A stretch of DNA of 37,559 nucleotides, from NCBI GenBank assembly GCA_035457425.1, contig DATIBR010000156.1:1-37559 (forward strand). Direction: 5' to 3'. The notes beneath the pieces are model-generated. The model was given only the letters and a program-made list of their open reading frames with translations. It did not search any database and had not been told where the DNA came from. The number at the start of each line of letters is the position of its first letter. Position 1 is the first letter of the stretch. Shown here one piece after another: positions 6,678 through 16,338 of this stretch. The position numbers and the translations under genes were made by a program. The DNA comes from Terriglobales bacterium (GTDB lineage Bacteria; Acidobacteriota; Terriglobia; Terriglobales; Acidobacteriaceae).

Positions 6678-9600
6678 ATGGACCGAAATCATTTACGTCC
6701 TCTTCTGTTAATGACCTTCTTGCTGGTGGTCAGCGGCCTGGCGTTTGGCCAAGCCGAGACCGGGCAAGTGGCCGGCACGGTGACCGACCCGCAAGGCGCG
6801 GTCGTCACCAACGCGACCGTGACGGTGAAGAACCTGAACACCGCGGCGGTGCGCAGTGCGACGACCAACGAGAATGGCCTGTACACCTTCACCATGCTTC
6901 CACCGGCGCCGTATGAAGTGACGGTGGAAGCGCAGGGCTTCCAAGCGCTGAAGAAGCAAGTGGCGGTCACGGTCGGGTCACGGAACACGCTCGACCTGAC
7001 GCTGCGCGTGGCGGGCGGCGAGGCAATCGTCGAGGTGGTGAGCGCGACCGGCGGCACGCAGGTGGAAGTCACGACGCAGGAGCTGTCACAGGTGATCGGG
7101 CGGCAGCAGATCGCGGAGTTACCGACGTTCAACCGCAATCCGTACACGTTGATCGGGACGGCCGGCAACGTCACGTCGGATGCGCAAGGGTCGACCATCC
7201 GGGGCGCGGGCTACTCGATCAACGGGCAGCGCGCGGCCTCGACCGACATCCTGCTGGATGGCGGGGAGAACGTGGACCTGTTCACCGCGAGCATCGGGCA
7301 ATTGGTGCCGCTGGATGCGGTGAGCGAGTTCCGCGTGATCACGAGCAACTTCTCGGCGGAGTACGGACGTGCCTCGGGCGGAGTGGTGAACGTGGCGACG
7401 CGGCAGGGCACGAACAACTTCCACGGCGGCGTTTTCTGGACGTATCGCGGAGCCGGGCTGACCTCGAACACGTACGACAACAACGCCATCATGTCAGTGG
7501 ACCACCAGGGGTTCGTGGCGGACCCGATCGGACATCCGACGTGCGCGAACTTTGGCGACGCGGACTGCGCCGGTTACAAGCCGAACTACGTGCGCAACCA
7601 GTTCGGCTACAGCGTGGGCGGGCCGATCTGGAAGGACAAGCTGTTCTTCTTCAACTCGACGGAATGGATCCGGGTGCGGAGCTCGGCGGTGCAGCAAGTC
7701 GTGGTGCCGGACCCGACGTTCATCACCTCGGGGGCGGTCGCGCCCGAGACAGCGGCGTTCTTCACGGCGTACGGCGCGCTGCGGCCGGGGCTGAAGGTGG
7801 TGCACAACGACGTGCAGGTGTGCGGCACGTCGTATGACCCGGTGACGGACACCTGCGCGCTGGGAAACTCGGTCCCGTTCGACACGGTGGCGTTCACGGT
7901 GCCGTCCAACGCGGGCGGTGGCGATCCGCAGAACCAGTACCAGACGGTGGCGCGGGTCGACTTCAACATCACGGACAAGACGACGATGTACGGCCGTTAC
8001 GCGCTGCAGAGCCTGAGCCTGTTCCCGGGCAGCGTGTCGAACAGCCCGTACGGCGGGTTCGACACGGGCGAGAGCATCTTCAACAACAACGTGCTGGTGA
8101 ACCTGACGCACATCTGGAACCCCGACCTGGTCAGCCAGTCGAAGTTCATCTTCAACCGGCTGAACGACGTGCAGCCGATCAACGCGGCGCCGACCCCGAC
8201 GTTGTTCATGCGGGACCGGACGACGCGCATCGGCGGCAACCGCGTGGCACTCCCCGGCTACCTGCCGTTCTCGCCGGGCAGCGGCATCCCGTTCGGCGGC
8301 CCGCAGAACCTGTACCAGTTCTACCAGGACGTGAGCTGGAACAAGGGCACGCACCAGTTCCGGTTCGGCGGGCAGTACATCCACACGCGTGACAACCGGA
8401 TGTTCGGCGCGTACGAAGAGTCGTCGCAGTACTTGTCGCTGACGGGCGAGCCGTCGGGCATGTACATCGACCGGCTGATCGCGGGCGAACTGGTGCGGTT
8501 CGAAGGCGCCGTGGATCCGCAGGGCCACTATCCCTGCCCGACGGACCCGTTCGGAGCAGTGATCTCGTCGCCGGCGTGCCAAGTCGTATTGCCGGTGTCG
8601 TCGCCACGCTTCGACCGCGCGAATCGCTACCACGATTTCGCGGCGTACGCGCAGGACACGTGGAAGATCCACCCGCGCCTGTCGCTGAACCTGGGCATGC
8701 GGTGGGAGTACTACGGTGTGCAACACAGCAACGACCCGAGCCTGGACTCGAACTTCTACCTCGGCGCCGGCAGCACGTATCCGGCGATGGTGCGGAACGG
8801 ACAGGTATTCCCGATCACCGATCCGGGCAACCCGGTCGGCGAGCTGTGGGAACCCGACTGGAACAACTTCGCTCCGCGCTTCGGCTTTGCCTGGGACATC
8901 TTCGGAGACGGCAGGACCTCGCTCCGGGGCGGTTACGGCATGGCGTACGAGCGGAACTTCGGGAACGTGACGTTCAACGTGATCCAGAACCCGCCGAACT
9001 ATGCGGTGATGTCGCTGACCAGCGGAGTGGATGCGGTGTGCATCCCGACCTGCATGATCAGCGTGAACAACTTCGGCCCGCTGGGCGCGCCGCTGGGCGT
9101 GGCCGACCTGCCGAAGACCAGCCTGCGGGCACCGAAGCAGGACCTGAACACGGCGTACTCGCACTTCTGGAGTCTCGCCATCGAGCGGGAACTGGCGAAG
9201 AACACGGTGCTGGCAGTGGAATACACCGGCTCGAAGGGCGTGCACCTGTACTCGATCGAGAACCCGAACAAGATCGGCGCGGGCGTCATCTACCTGGGTG
9301 ACAACCCGGCCGACCAGTTCATCCCGTCGGCGAGCTGCTACGGGGTGGGCAACTGCCCGACGCGCCGGTTGAACGACCAGTACAGCGGGTTCAATCGCCG
9401 TGGCGACGCGGGCTTCTCGCAGTACCACGGGCTCAACGTGCGGCTGCAGACGACGAACCTGTTCAACTCGGGGTGGACGTTCACTTCGAACTACACGTGG
9501 TCGCATGCCATCGACAACCTGAGCTCGACGTTCAGCGAGTCGGCCAACAACTTCAACCTGGGGTTCGTGGACGTATTCAACCCGGCGCTGGACAAAGGGC

Positions 9601-10274
9601 ATGCCGATTTCGACATCCGGCATCGCTGGGTGTTCAGCGGCGTGTGGGACGTGCCGTGGTTCAAGAACAGCGACACGTGGTGGGGCAAGTACGTGCTGAG
9701 CGGCTGGACGGTCTCGCCCGTGATCTCGGTACAGACGGGCACGCCGTTCACGCTGTGGGACTGCACGTGGGGCTTCCAGCTGTGTCCGCGGTACATGCCG
9801 CTGTCGGCGGTCGACGCCGCGGCGCATGACACGAACACGCTGACGGACGCGACCGCGGACCAGAACTCCTTCAGCTACATCACCATCGATCCGGCGAACA
9901 CGCTCAACTACTTCAACCCCGTGATGGGGACGGCGGACTTCGGTGACTGCGGTGTAGGCGAAGGCGCGGTGCGCACCTGCCTGTATCCCGGGCAGATGAC
10001 GCAGCGCAACGCATTCCGCGGCCCTGGACTGTGGAACACCGACCTCGCGATCGCGAAGAACTTCAAGATCGGCGAGCGGTTCAACCTGCAGTTCCGCGCT
10101 GACGCGTTCAACCTGTTCAACCACTCCAACCTGTACGTCATCGGGTCGACCGCCGACGTGTGCAACCAGCTGTGCTTCGGCGATCCCGCTTCGGTCACCG
10201 CGAAACGCGGGGGCTTCGGCGACGAGTTCGATGAGCGCAGGTACCTCAGCCTCGGGCTGAAGCTGACCTTCTAG
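6678..10274 (+). CDS. TonB-dependent receptor with carboxypeptidase-regulatory-like N-terminal domain (Oar-like)
   Basis: The 1,198-residue outer-membrane protein starts with a signal peptide (MDRNHLRPLLLMTFLLVVSG, cleavage near GLAFGQA). Residues about 27-105 form a carboxypeptidase-D regulatory-like beta-sandwich (GTVTDPQGAVVTNATVTV...NGLYTFTMLPPAPYEVTVEAQGF). A plug-like segment follows (INGQRAASTDILLDG, SEFRVITSNFSAEYGRASGGVVNVATRQGTN), then a large beta-barrel rich in aromatic and Asn residues, ending in Phe (LGLKLTF) as outer-membrane proteins do. Such Oar-like receptors are greatly expanded in Acidobacteriota and are thought to import glycans or peptides; the substrate here is unknown. 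A GGAG lies 5 bases before the ATG. Two CRP/FNR-like sites precede it and a strong terminator follows, so it is probably monocistronic. Confidence 0.93.
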   Translation: MDRNHLRPLLLMTFLLVVSGLAFGQAETGQVAGTVTDPQGAVVTNATVTVKNLNTAAVRSATTNENGLYTFTMLPPAPYEVTVEAQGFQALKKQVAVTVGSRNTLDLTLRVAGGEAIVEVVSATGGTQVEVTTQELSQVIGRQQIAELPTFNRNPYTLIGTAGNVTSDAQGSTIRGAGYSINGQRAASTDILLDGGENVDLFTASIGQLVPLDAVSEFRVITSNFSAEYGRASGGVVNVATRQGTNNFHGGVFWTYRGAGLTSNTYDNNAIMSVDHQGFVADPIGHPTCANFGDADCAGYKPNYVRNQFGYSVGGPIWKDKLFFFNSTEWIRVRSSAVQQVVVPDPTFITSGAVAPETAAFFTAYGALRPGLKVVHNDVQVCGTSYDPVTDTCALGNSVPFDTVAFTVPSNAGGGDPQNQYQTVARVDFNITDKTTMYGRYALQSLSLFPGSVSNSPYGGFDTGESIFNNNVLVNLTHIWNPDLVSQSKFIFNRLNDVQPINAAPTPTLFMRDRTTRIGGNRVALPGYLPFSPGSGIPFGGPQNLYQFYQDVSWNKGTHQFRFGGQYIHTRDNRMFGAYEESSQYLSLTGEPSGMYIDRLIAGELVRFEGAVDPQGHYPCPTDPFGAVISSPACQVVLPVSSPRFDRANRYHDFAAYAQDTWKIHPRLSLNLGMRWEYYGVQHSNDPSLDSNFYLGAGSTYPAMVRNGQVFPITDPGNPVGELWEPDWNNFAPRFGFAWDIFGDGRTSLRGGYGMAYERNFGNVTFNVIQNPPNYAVMSLTSGVDAVCIPTCMISVNNFGPLGAPLGVADLPKTSLRAPKQDLNTAYSHFWSLAIERELAKNTVLAVEYTGSKGVHLYSIENPNKIGAGVIYLGDNPADQFIPSASCYGVGNCPTRRLNDQYSGFNRRGDAGFSQYHGLNVRLQTTNLFNSGWTFTSNYTWSHAIDNLSSTFSESANNFNLGFVDVFNPALDKGHADFDIRHRWVFSGVWDVPWFKNSDTWWGKYVLSGWTVSPVISVQTGTPFTLWDCTWGFQLCPRYMPLSAVDAAAHDTNTLTDATADQNSFSYITIDPANTLNYFNPVMGTADFGDCGVGEGAVRTCLYPGQMTQRNAFRGPGLWNTDLAIAKNFKIGERFNLQFRADAFNLFNHSNLYVIGSTADVCNQLCFGDPASVTAKRGGFGDEFDERRYLSLGLKLTF

Positions 10275-10291
10275 CTTCGGAACGAAGACGC

Positions 10292-10325
10292 TTCGGGGGA
10301 GCCGCGAGGCTCCCCCGAACTTTTT
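10292..10325 (+). terminator. Strong Rho-independent terminator of the receptor gene
   Basis: TTCGGGGGAGCC and GGCTCCCCCGAA form a perfect 12-bp stem capped by a GCGA (GNRA) tetraloop, followed by C and five T residues. It separates the receptor from the convergent S9 peptidase gene. The T-run serves only the plus strand. Confidence 0.92.
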
Positions 10326-10326
10326 G

Positions 10327-12654
10327 CTACTGCTTCCCTTTTGGCTTCGTGTTCGGCTTGGGCGTCGCGGGCGGCTTGGTGGTGCCGGGCGGGACGCTGA
10401 CGTCCTGGCCGGTGACGTCGCGGAACTGCGCGACGTCCTTCCCCAGGATGTACTTGTCCATCCAGCCGACGATGGCTTGCAGGCGCTCGACGCGGTGCCA
10501 GGGCTGTCCGGAGCGCGAGAGCTCGTGCGACTCGTTGGGGAAGCGGACCATCGCGGTGGGGCGCTTGAGGTACTTGAGCGCGCGGAACAGGACCTCGCCG
10601 CCGGCGGTGGGCGGCGTGCGCCAGTCCACTTCGCCGAGGATGAAGGCGATGGGGGTGTGGATGTTGGTGACGTGGGTGATGGCGGAGCGGTTGGCGTAGT
10701 CCTGCGGATCGAGGAAGGGCGGCTGGCGGAACCACGCGGGCTGGAAGAGAGTGAAGTCGGCGGTGTACCACCAGTTGGACCAGTCGGCGATGTCGCGCTG
10801 CGAGACCGCGGCCTTGAAGCGGTTGGTGTGGGTGACGGTCCAGTTGGTGAGCACGCCGCCGCCGGAGCCACCGGTCACGCCGAGTTTCTCGGGGTCGGCC
10901 CAGCCGCGCTTGATGACTTCGTCGACGCCGGCCATCAGGTCCTTGTAGTCGTCGCCGGGATACTTGTACTGGATGATGTTGCCGAAATCCTGCCCGTAGG
11001 AGGTGGAGCCGCGCGGGTTGGGATAGAGGACGAGGTAGCCCTTGGCGGCCATCCACTGGAATTCGTGGTCGAAGACCCAGCCGTAGGCGGCGTGCGGCCC
11101 GCCGTGGATGTTGAGGATGAGGGGATACTTCTTGCCGGGGTCGAAGTCGGGCGGGCGCTGCACCCAGGCCTGGATCTTCTTGCCGTCGAAGCTGGTGTAC
11201 CAGATCTCGACCGGCTCAGTGAGATTCAACTGCGAGAAGAGCGGCTGGTTGAAATGGGTGAGCTGGCGGGTCTGGGCGCCGTCGAGCATCCAGATGTCGC
11301 CGATGGCGGTGGGTGAGGACAGGATGAAGATGAGCCTGCCGTCGGGGTTGCCGCGATAGGTCATGACCGCCGGGTCGCCCTTGGTGACGGGTGTGGGATC
11401 GCCGCCATCCAGCGGGAAGCGCATGAGGTTGGCGCGGCCCTTGTCGGCAACGCGCTCGATGATGGCCTTGCCGTCGGCGGTCCAGATGGGGCGCGAGCCG
11501 GAGTTACCGCGCGGCGCGCCGTTGTCGCCGAAGACGCCGCCACCGACGTCCCAATCGAGCTTGTCGGTGAGATTGGTGAGCTTGCCGGTGGCGAGGTCGA
11601 GCGTCCAGAGATCGGGCTGCGTGTAGGACTGGACAGGTTTGGTGATCGATGCGTTGAAGGCGAGCAGGCGGCCATCGGGCGAGAGCGAGTAGTTGTTCAC
11701 GTCCATGTCGATGGCGGCGACCTTCTTCATCTCGCCGCCGGCGGCGGGGATGGAGTAGAGGTCGGTCTGGCCGGTCTCGTAGTAGGGCTCGTCGATGCGC
11801 GTGGTGGAGAAGTAGAGGGTGGAGCCGTCGCGCGACCACAGCGGCTCGGCTTCGTCGTACTTGCCGGTGGTGAGCTGCTTCGCGTCGACGGGCTTGTCGG
11901 AGAACTCGGGGACGTCGACGACCCAGAGATGGTCGACGTGCTTGGGATCGAGGTAGCCGGGGCCGTTGAAGCGATAGATGGCGCGGGTGATGGTGCGCAC
12001 GTCGCTCTCGCGGTCCGATTCGTCGGGCGGCTTGGGCGTGGCGCCTTCCTGCGGCTTGGCGGAGCCTTCGCCGGTCGCGGTCTCGGAGCCGGGCTTCTTC
12101 TCGCCGGGCTCCTCCTTCTTCTCGTCCTGGACGGTCTTGCGGGCGGCGCGCTCCTTCTTTTGCTTGGCGAGATCTTTCTCGTTGGTGTCGGAAGTGAAAG
12201 CGATGCGCTTGCCGTCGGGCGACCAGACGGCCGCGGAGGCGCCGTTGGGAACGTCGGTGAGCTGCCAGGCCTCGCCGCCGGAGAGCGGCATGACGAAGAG
12301 CTGCGCGGGGGCGGGCTTGCCGTCTTTCAGGGGCGCGCGCAGGAAGGCGAGGCGCTTGCCGTCGGGGGACCAGCGCGGCTGCGCGTCGCGCGTGCCGGAG
12401 GTGAGGCGCGTGGGCTCGGACTGGCCGTCGGCCGCGACCGACCAGAGCGAGGTCTCATAGCCGTCGCCCTTGTCGTTGACGACGACGCGGGTGAAGGCGA
12501 CCCGGTCGCCGGCGGGCGACAGCTGCGGGTCGGCGACCCAGATGAAGCGGAAGATGTCCTTTTCGGTGATGAGGCGCCTGGCGGGCTGCTGCGTGAGCGC
12601 GAGCGTGGCGAGCAGGAAGACGAGCGAGACGGCGGCAAAACGGCGGAAGCGCAT
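10327..12654 (-). CDS. Secreted S9 family prolyl-oligopeptidase-like serine peptidase
   Basis: The 775-residue protein has a signal peptide (MRFRRFAAVSLVFLLATLAL, then TQQPA), an N-terminal beta-propeller with repeated SPDGKR/SRDGS-type blades, and a C-terminal alpha/beta-hydrolase domain beginning near PLILNIHGGPH. The triad reads as Ser597 (GGSGGGV), Asp677 (GEVDW) and His710 (ESHELSRSG). The nucleophile elbow is GGSGGG where S9 enzymes usually have GGSYGG. A Lys/Glu/Pro-rich insert of about 60 residues interrupts the propeller near 180-240, and a Pro/Lys-rich tail ends the protein. It probably trims oligopeptides or acylated N-termini in the periplasm (acylaminoacyl-peptidase branch, S9C). 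It lies 68 bases after the acyl-CoA synthetase fusion gene on the same strand. Confidence 0.93.
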   Translation of the reverse strand: MRFRRFAAVSLVFLLATLALTQQPARRLITEKDIFRFIWVADPQLSPAGDRVAFTRVVVNDKGDGYETSLWSVAADGQSEPTRLTSGTRDAQPRWSPDGKRLAFLRAPLKDGKPAPAQLFVMPLSGGEAWQLTDVPNGASAAVWSPDGKRIAFTSDTNEKDLAKQKKERAARKTVQDEKKEEPGEKKPGSETATGEGSAKPQEGATPKPPDESDRESDVRTITRAIYRFNGPGYLDPKHVDHLWVVDVPEFSDKPVDAKQLTTGKYDEAEPLWSRDGSTLYFSTTRIDEPYYETGQTDLYSIPAAGGEMKKVAAIDMDVNNYSLSPDGRLLAFNASITKPVQSYTQPDLWTLDLATGKLTNLTDKLDWDVGGGVFGDNGAPRGNSGSRPIWTADGKAIIERVADKGRANLMRFPLDGGDPTPVTKGDPAVMTYRGNPDGRLIFILSSPTAIGDIWMLDGAQTRQLTHFNQPLFSQLNLTEPVEIWYTSFDGKKIQAWVQRPPDFDPGKKYPLILNIHGGPHAAYGWVFDHEFQWMAAKGYLVLYPNPRGSTSYGQDFGNIIQYKYPGDDYKDLMAGVDEVIKRGWADPEKLGVTGGSGGGVLTNWTVTHTNRFKAAVSQRDIADWSNWWYTADFTLFQPAWFRQPPFLDPQDYANRSAITHVTNIHTPIAFILGEVDWRTPPTAGGEVLFRALKYLKRPTAMVRFPNESHELSRSGQPWHRVERLQAIVGWMDKYILGKDVAQFRDVTGQDVSVPPGTTKPPATPKPNTKPKGKQ

Positions 12655-12692
12655 GGCGGCTCCTTGGGAAACGGACAGTTATACGTCAGGGG

Positions 12693-12724
12693 GATTGCCG
12701 ATTGCCAATCGCCGATTGGCGATT
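12693..12724. repeat. Degenerate heptanucleotide tandem repeat with nested dyads
   Basis: Consecutive 7-mers read GATTGCC, GATTGCC, AATCGCC, GATTGGC and the start of GATTAGA. Because AATCGCC resembles the reverse of its neighbours, the array also forms hairpins: GCCAATC-GCC-GATTGGC at 12704-12720 and AATCGCC-GATT-GGCGATT at 12707-12724. It overlaps the stop codon of the acyl-CoA synthetase fusion gene. Compare the heptads at 19-46. Confidence 0.55.
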
Positions 12725-15476
12725 AGAGCGTGATGGTGGCGGCGAGCAGGGTGCCGTCGTCGGCGGTGTGGACGTCGAAGCCGAGGCGCTTGAGGACGGT
12801 CTGCATCTCGGTGTTCTCGGGCAGGACGTTGGCGGTGATGCGGGCGAGTTTCTCGTCGCGGCCGACCTGGATGAGGCGGCGGAGCAGCTCGGTGCCGAGC
12901 CCCTGGCGCTGGAACTGGTCGGAAACGAGCACGGAGAACTCGGCGTCGTTGGTGGCGTGCTGGCGGCTGAGGCGGCCGATGGCGAGCAGGCGGCGCGCGC
13001 CCGAGATGGGGTCGCGCTGCTCGACGACCAGGGCCATCTCGCGGTCGTAGTCGATGAAGCAGATGCGCTGCAGGCGCTCGTGCGCGGTGCGCCAGGTGAG
13101 GTTGGCCATGTGGAAGTAGCGCAGGTAGATGCTGCGTTCGGAGAGCGTCTTGTGGAACTCGACCATGAGCGGCTCGTCCTCGGGCCGGATGGGGCGGATG
13201 GTCACGGTCTCGCCGTCCTTCATCTTCCAGGTGGAGACGTACTGGGCCGGGTAGGAGCGGACGGCGGGCCTGGGCAGCTCTTCTTCTTTCGTTTGCGGCG
13301 GGTGGAGGACGACGCGAGCGTCGAGCGCGATGAGGCGCTCGGCGGAGGCGAGCAGCGGGTTGATGTCCACCTCTTTGATCCACGGCTGCTCGACGACGAG
13401 GTAGCTGAAGAGGACGAGCAGGCGCTCGAGCTCGGCAATGTTCACCGGCTTGCGTCCGCGAACGCCGCCGAGCGCCTTGAAGATGCGGGTCTGGTCCATG
13501 AGGCGGCGGGCGAGCGTGGTGTTGAGCGGCGGCAAGGCGAGGGCGCGGTCCTGAAAGACCTCGACGAGCTGGCCGCCGGCGCCGAAGAGGATGACGGGGC
13601 CGAACTGCGGGTCGGGCGAGCTGCCGACGATGAGCTCGTAGCCTTCGAACTTCATCATCTTCTGCACCGCGACGCCGTGGAAGGCGTCACGGCCGGCCTT
13701 GGCGGTGACCGAGTCCTCGATCTTCCTGAACGCCGCTCGCACCGCCTTCTCGTCGGCGAGGTTGAGCTGCACGCCGCCGACGTCGGTCTTGTGCGTGACG
13801 GTGAGCGAGTGCAGCTTGAGGACGACCGGATAGCCGAGCCTGGCGGCGAGCTTCGCGGCTTCGTCGGCGGACTGCGCGACGAAGGTCTCGACGGTCGGGA
13901 TGCCGTAGAGCGCGAGGATCTGCTTGGACTCGAACTCGGTGAGGATGGTGCGGCCGGCGTGGCGCGCTTCGCCGAGCAACTTCCCTACCGCGGCGACGCG
14001 GTCGGCGGCGGCGCCGGATTCTTCGGCGAGCACGGGCGTCTCGTAGAGCCCGCGGAGGTTGTAGGTGTAGCGCCACATGTAGTCGAAGGCGCGCGCGGCG
14101 GTGTCGGGAAAGGCGAAGGTCGGGATGCCTTTCTGGTTGAGCATCTCCTCGCTCTTGGCGGTGGCGGCGCCGCCCATGAGCGAGGCGAGCATGGGCTTGC
14201 CGAACATATGCGCGTACTTCGCGACGTGCTCGGCGGTGAGCGAGAGGTCGTTCATGCCTTGCGGGATGAGGACAGCGAGCAGGCCGTCGGAGTTGGGATC
14301 GTGGGCGGCGATCTCGAGCGTCCTGGCGTAGCGTTCGGGGCCGGCGTCGCCGAGGATGTCGATGGGATTGCCGTGCGACCAATGCGGCGGCAGGAACTCG
14401 TTGAGCTTGGCGAGGGTCTCGGGGGCGAGCTGCGTGAGCTCGCCTCCGCCGGAGATGAGGGCGTCGGTGGCGAGCACGCCGGGTCCGCCGGCGTTGGTGA
14501 CGATGGTGAGTCGCGGGCCCTGCGGGCGCGGCTGCCGGCCGAGGACTTCCGCCATGTAGAAGAGGTCGGCGATGGAGTTGACGCGCAGGACGCCGCAGCG
14601 GCGGAAGGCGGCTTCGAGCACGTCGTCGGAGCCGGTGAGCGAGCCGGTGTGGGAGGCGGCGGCCTTGGAGGCGGCCTCGGTGCGGCCCGCCTTGATGACG
14701 ATGATGGGCTTGGCGAGCGCGACCTCGCGCGCGGCCGAGAGGAAGCTGCGCGCGTCGCCGATGGATTCCATGTAGATGAGGATGGACTGGGTGTGCGGGT
14801 CGTCGCCGAGGTAGTAGATAAGGTCGCCCCAGCCGACATCGAGCATGGAACCGGTGGAGACGAAGGAGCTGAAGCCGACGAGTTCGCGCAGGCTCCAGTC
14901 GAGGATGGCGACCAGCAGCGCGCCGCTCTGGCTGAGGAAGGCAACGTTGCCGGGGCGCGCGATGTCGTGCGCGAAGGTGGCGTTCAGGCCGAGGAGCGGG
15001 TTCATCACGCCGACGCAGTTCGGCCCGATGACGCGCAGCCCGGTGCCGCGGATGATGTGCTTGATCTCGCGCTCGAGCGCGGCGCCGGCTTCGCCGTGCT
15101 CCTTGAAGCCGGCGGTGATGATGACGGCGGAGCGCACGCCGGCGGCGACGCACTCGCGCATCACGCCCGGCACGGTCGGCGCGGGGGTGATGACAACGAC
15201 CTGGTCGAGCGGCCCAGGGACGGACCTCACATCCGGGAAGCAGGGGACGCCGAGGACTTCCTTGCGGCTGGGGTTCACGCCGTAGACGCGTCCCTTGAAC
15301 GACTTCTTGAGGTTGGTGAGGACGGCGCGGCCGACCGAGCCTTCGCGATCGGTGGCGCCGATGACGGCGACGCTCTCGGGCTTGAAGATGGCGTCGAGCG
15401 GCGAGGCGCTCTCGGAGCGCAGGAAATTGTGGGAAGGGTCGCTGGAGGGGCGCGGCTTCTGCGAGGGGAAACTCAC
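12723..15476 (-). CDS. ADP-forming acyl-CoA synthetase / GNAT acetyltransferase fusion (Pat-like)
   Basis: The 917-residue protein has a CoA-binding Rossmann domain (about 28-125, [16 protein letters not shown]), succinyl-CoA-ligase-like domains (about 150-460), an ATP-grasp domain (about 500-710, [10 protein letters not shown]...[10 protein letters not shown]) and a C-terminal GNAT domain (about 760-917, [14 protein letters not shown]...[13 protein letters not shown]). This is the layout of protein-lysine acetyltransferases of the Pat/PatZ type that control acetyl-CoA synthetase. Unlike what is reported for enterobacterial Pat, the ligase phospho-histidine appears intact: His276 in [12 protein letters not shown]. 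The protein may therefore still have acyl-CoA synthetase activity. Upstream lies the REPIN-like element, shared with the divergent methyltransferase. Confidence 0.92.
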   Translation of the reverse strand: MSFPSQKPRPSSDPSHNFLRSESASPLDAIFKPESVAVIGATDREGSVGRAVLTNLKKSFKGRVYGVNPSRKEVLGVPCFPDVRSVPGPLDQVVVITPAPTVPGVMRECVAAGVRSAVIITAGFKEHGEAGAALEREIKHIIRGTGLRVIGPNCVGVMNPLLGLNATFAHDIARPGNVAFLSQSGALLVAILDWSLRELVGFSSFVSTGSMLDVGWGDLIYYLGDDPHTQSILIYMESIGDARSFLSAAREVALAKPIIVIKAGRTEAASKAAASHTGSLTGSDDVLEAAFRRCGVLRVNSIADLFYMAEVLGRQPRPQGPRLTIVTNAGGPGVLATDALISGGGELTQLAPETLAKLNEFLPPHWSHGNPIDILGDAGPERYARTLEIAAHDPNSDGLLAVLIPQGMNDLSLTAEHVAKYAHMFGKPMLASLMGGAATAKSEEMLNQKGIPTFAFPDTAARAFDYMWRYTYNLRGLYETPVLAEESGAAADRVAAVGKLLGEARHAGRTILTEFESKQILALYGIPTVETFVAQSADEAAKLAARLGYPVVLKLHSLTVTHKTDVGGVQLNLADEKAVRAAFRKIEDSVTAKAGRDAFHGVAVQKMMKFEGYELIVGSSPDPQFGPVILFGAGGQLVEVFQDRALALPPLNTTLARRLMDQTRIFKALGGVRGRKPVNIAELERLLVLFSYLVVEQPWIKEVDINPLLASAERLIALDARVVLHPPQTKEEELPRPAVRSYPAQYVSTWKMKDGETVTIRPIRPEDEPLMVEFHKTLSERSIYLRYFHMANLTWRTAHERLQRICFIDYDREMALVVEQRDPISGARRLLAIGRLSRQHATNDAEFSVLVSDQFQRQGLGTELLRRLIQVGRDEKLARITANVLPENTEMQTVLKRLGFDVHTADDGTLLAATITL

Positions 15477-15513
15477 AGGTCCACTATCTACGAGGTAGCA
15501 ACGAGGTTCAAGG

Positions 15514-15578
15514 GTAGAGACGCCCTTCTGGGCGTCTCCTGTGACGCGAACCAGAGACGGCCAGAAGGCCGTCTCTAC
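15514..15578. repeat. REPIN-like double hairpin
   Basis: Two hairpins stand head to head. The first is GAGACGCCC-TTCT-GGGCGTCTC (15517-15538) and the second GAGACGGCC-AGAA-GGCCGTCTC (15554-15575). The outer ends, GTAGAGACG at 15514-15522 and CGTCTCTAC at 15570-15578, are also exact inverse complements, so the whole 65 bases can fold into one long hairpin. Two inverted REPs around a short spacer is the definition of a REPIN, normally mobilised by a RAYT (Y1-type) transposase. No such gene is present here. Confidence 0.7.
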
Positions 15579-15606
15579 CGAAGAGTTTCGCGATTACGAT
15601 GAGCAC

Positions 15607-16335
15607 GTGAGTTCGCTCTTCGAGATCGCCGCGCGGCGGTGGCGGGAGGCGGCGCGGCACGCGGGAGCGTGGCGCGCGACGCGCGAGCTGGCCGGCGACA
15701 TGTGGTACTTCGTGCGCGACTCGACGCCGGAGCGCGCGCGAGCGCGCTACGGCGACCTGGACTACGACTTCGAGAGCGGCGCGGACACGACGGCGGCGAA
15801 CGTCGGTTGGCGAGCGCGGCTGGCGGCCGCGCTCGCCGGCGCGCCGTACCAGCCCACGGTGCCGGCGGAGTTCCACGAAATAGTGCGCTCGCCCGCCCTC
15901 GACGCGAGCGCGTTCACGTTCCTCGACGTGGGGTCCGGCAAGGGGCGCGCGCTGCTCTTGGCGGCGGAGTATCCGTTCCGAAGGATCGTGGGCGTGGAGA
16001 TCGTGCCGGAGCTGCACGCGTCGGCGAAAGAGAACATCCGCCAGTGGAAGGCGCGGCACGGCGAGCGGGAGATCGAGTCCGTGCGGGGCGACGCGCGGGA
16101 CTTCCCTATTCCGGAGGGGCCGCTGGTGGTCTATCTCTTCAACCCGCTGCCGGAGGCGGCGCTCGCGGATCTCGTGCGGCGAGTGGAAGACTCGTGGCGC
16201 GCGGCGCCGCGGCCGGTGTTCCTCCTGTATCACAACGCGATCAACGCTCGCGTGCTGGAGGAGGCGGAAGTGTTCGAGCGCATCGGGAGGACGGAGCGGT
16301 ACGCGCTCTATCGCGCGCGGCAAGTCTCGGGCTAG
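15607..16335 (+). CDS. Class I SAM-dependent methyltransferase
   Basis: The product (242 residues from GTG 15607) contains motif I FLDVGSGKGRALLLA (Asp107 to Gly113 region), followed by the acidic strand-2 end GVEIVPELH, motif ESVRGDARDF and VVYLFNPLP as motif IV. These define the Rossmann methyltransferase fold; the substrate is unknown. An earlier GTG at 15541 keeps the frame open but would encode the second hairpin of the REPIN-like element, so I favour the later start. Neither start has a convincing ribosome site. The first 75 residues are Arg-rich and helical. It is a lone plus-strand gene between two minus-strand genes, with a long hairpin just after the stop. Confidence 0.85.
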   Translation: MSSLFEIAARRWREAARHAGAWRATRELAGDMWYFVRDSTPERARARYGDLDYDFESGADTTAANVGWRARLAAALAGAPYQPTVPAEFHEIVRSPALDASAFTFLDVGSGKGRALLLAAEYPFRRIVGVEIVPELHASAKENIRQWKARHGEREIESVRGDARDFPIPEGPLVVYLFNPLPEAALADLVRRVEDSWRAAPRPVFLLYHNAINARVLEEAEVFERIGRTERYALYRARQVSG

Positions 16336-16338
16336 AAC

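Noticed and set aside
7494-10871. Very long minus-strand open frame opposite the TonB-dependent receptor
   Set aside because: Its translation is Arg/Ala/Val/His-rich with no domain signature; it is a GC-skewed shadow of the receptor gene, whose signal peptide, domains and terminal Phe are clear.
12702-15602. 966-codon plus-strand open frame opposite the acyl-CoA synthetase/GNAT gene
   Set aside because: Low-complexity Gly/Ala/Val/Asp/Glu translation and no motif; antisense shadow of a gene with complete domain content.
15541-15606. Earlier GTG start of the methyltransferase
   Set aside because: It would translate one arm of the REPIN-like hairpin; the GTG at 15607 is preferred, though not proved.
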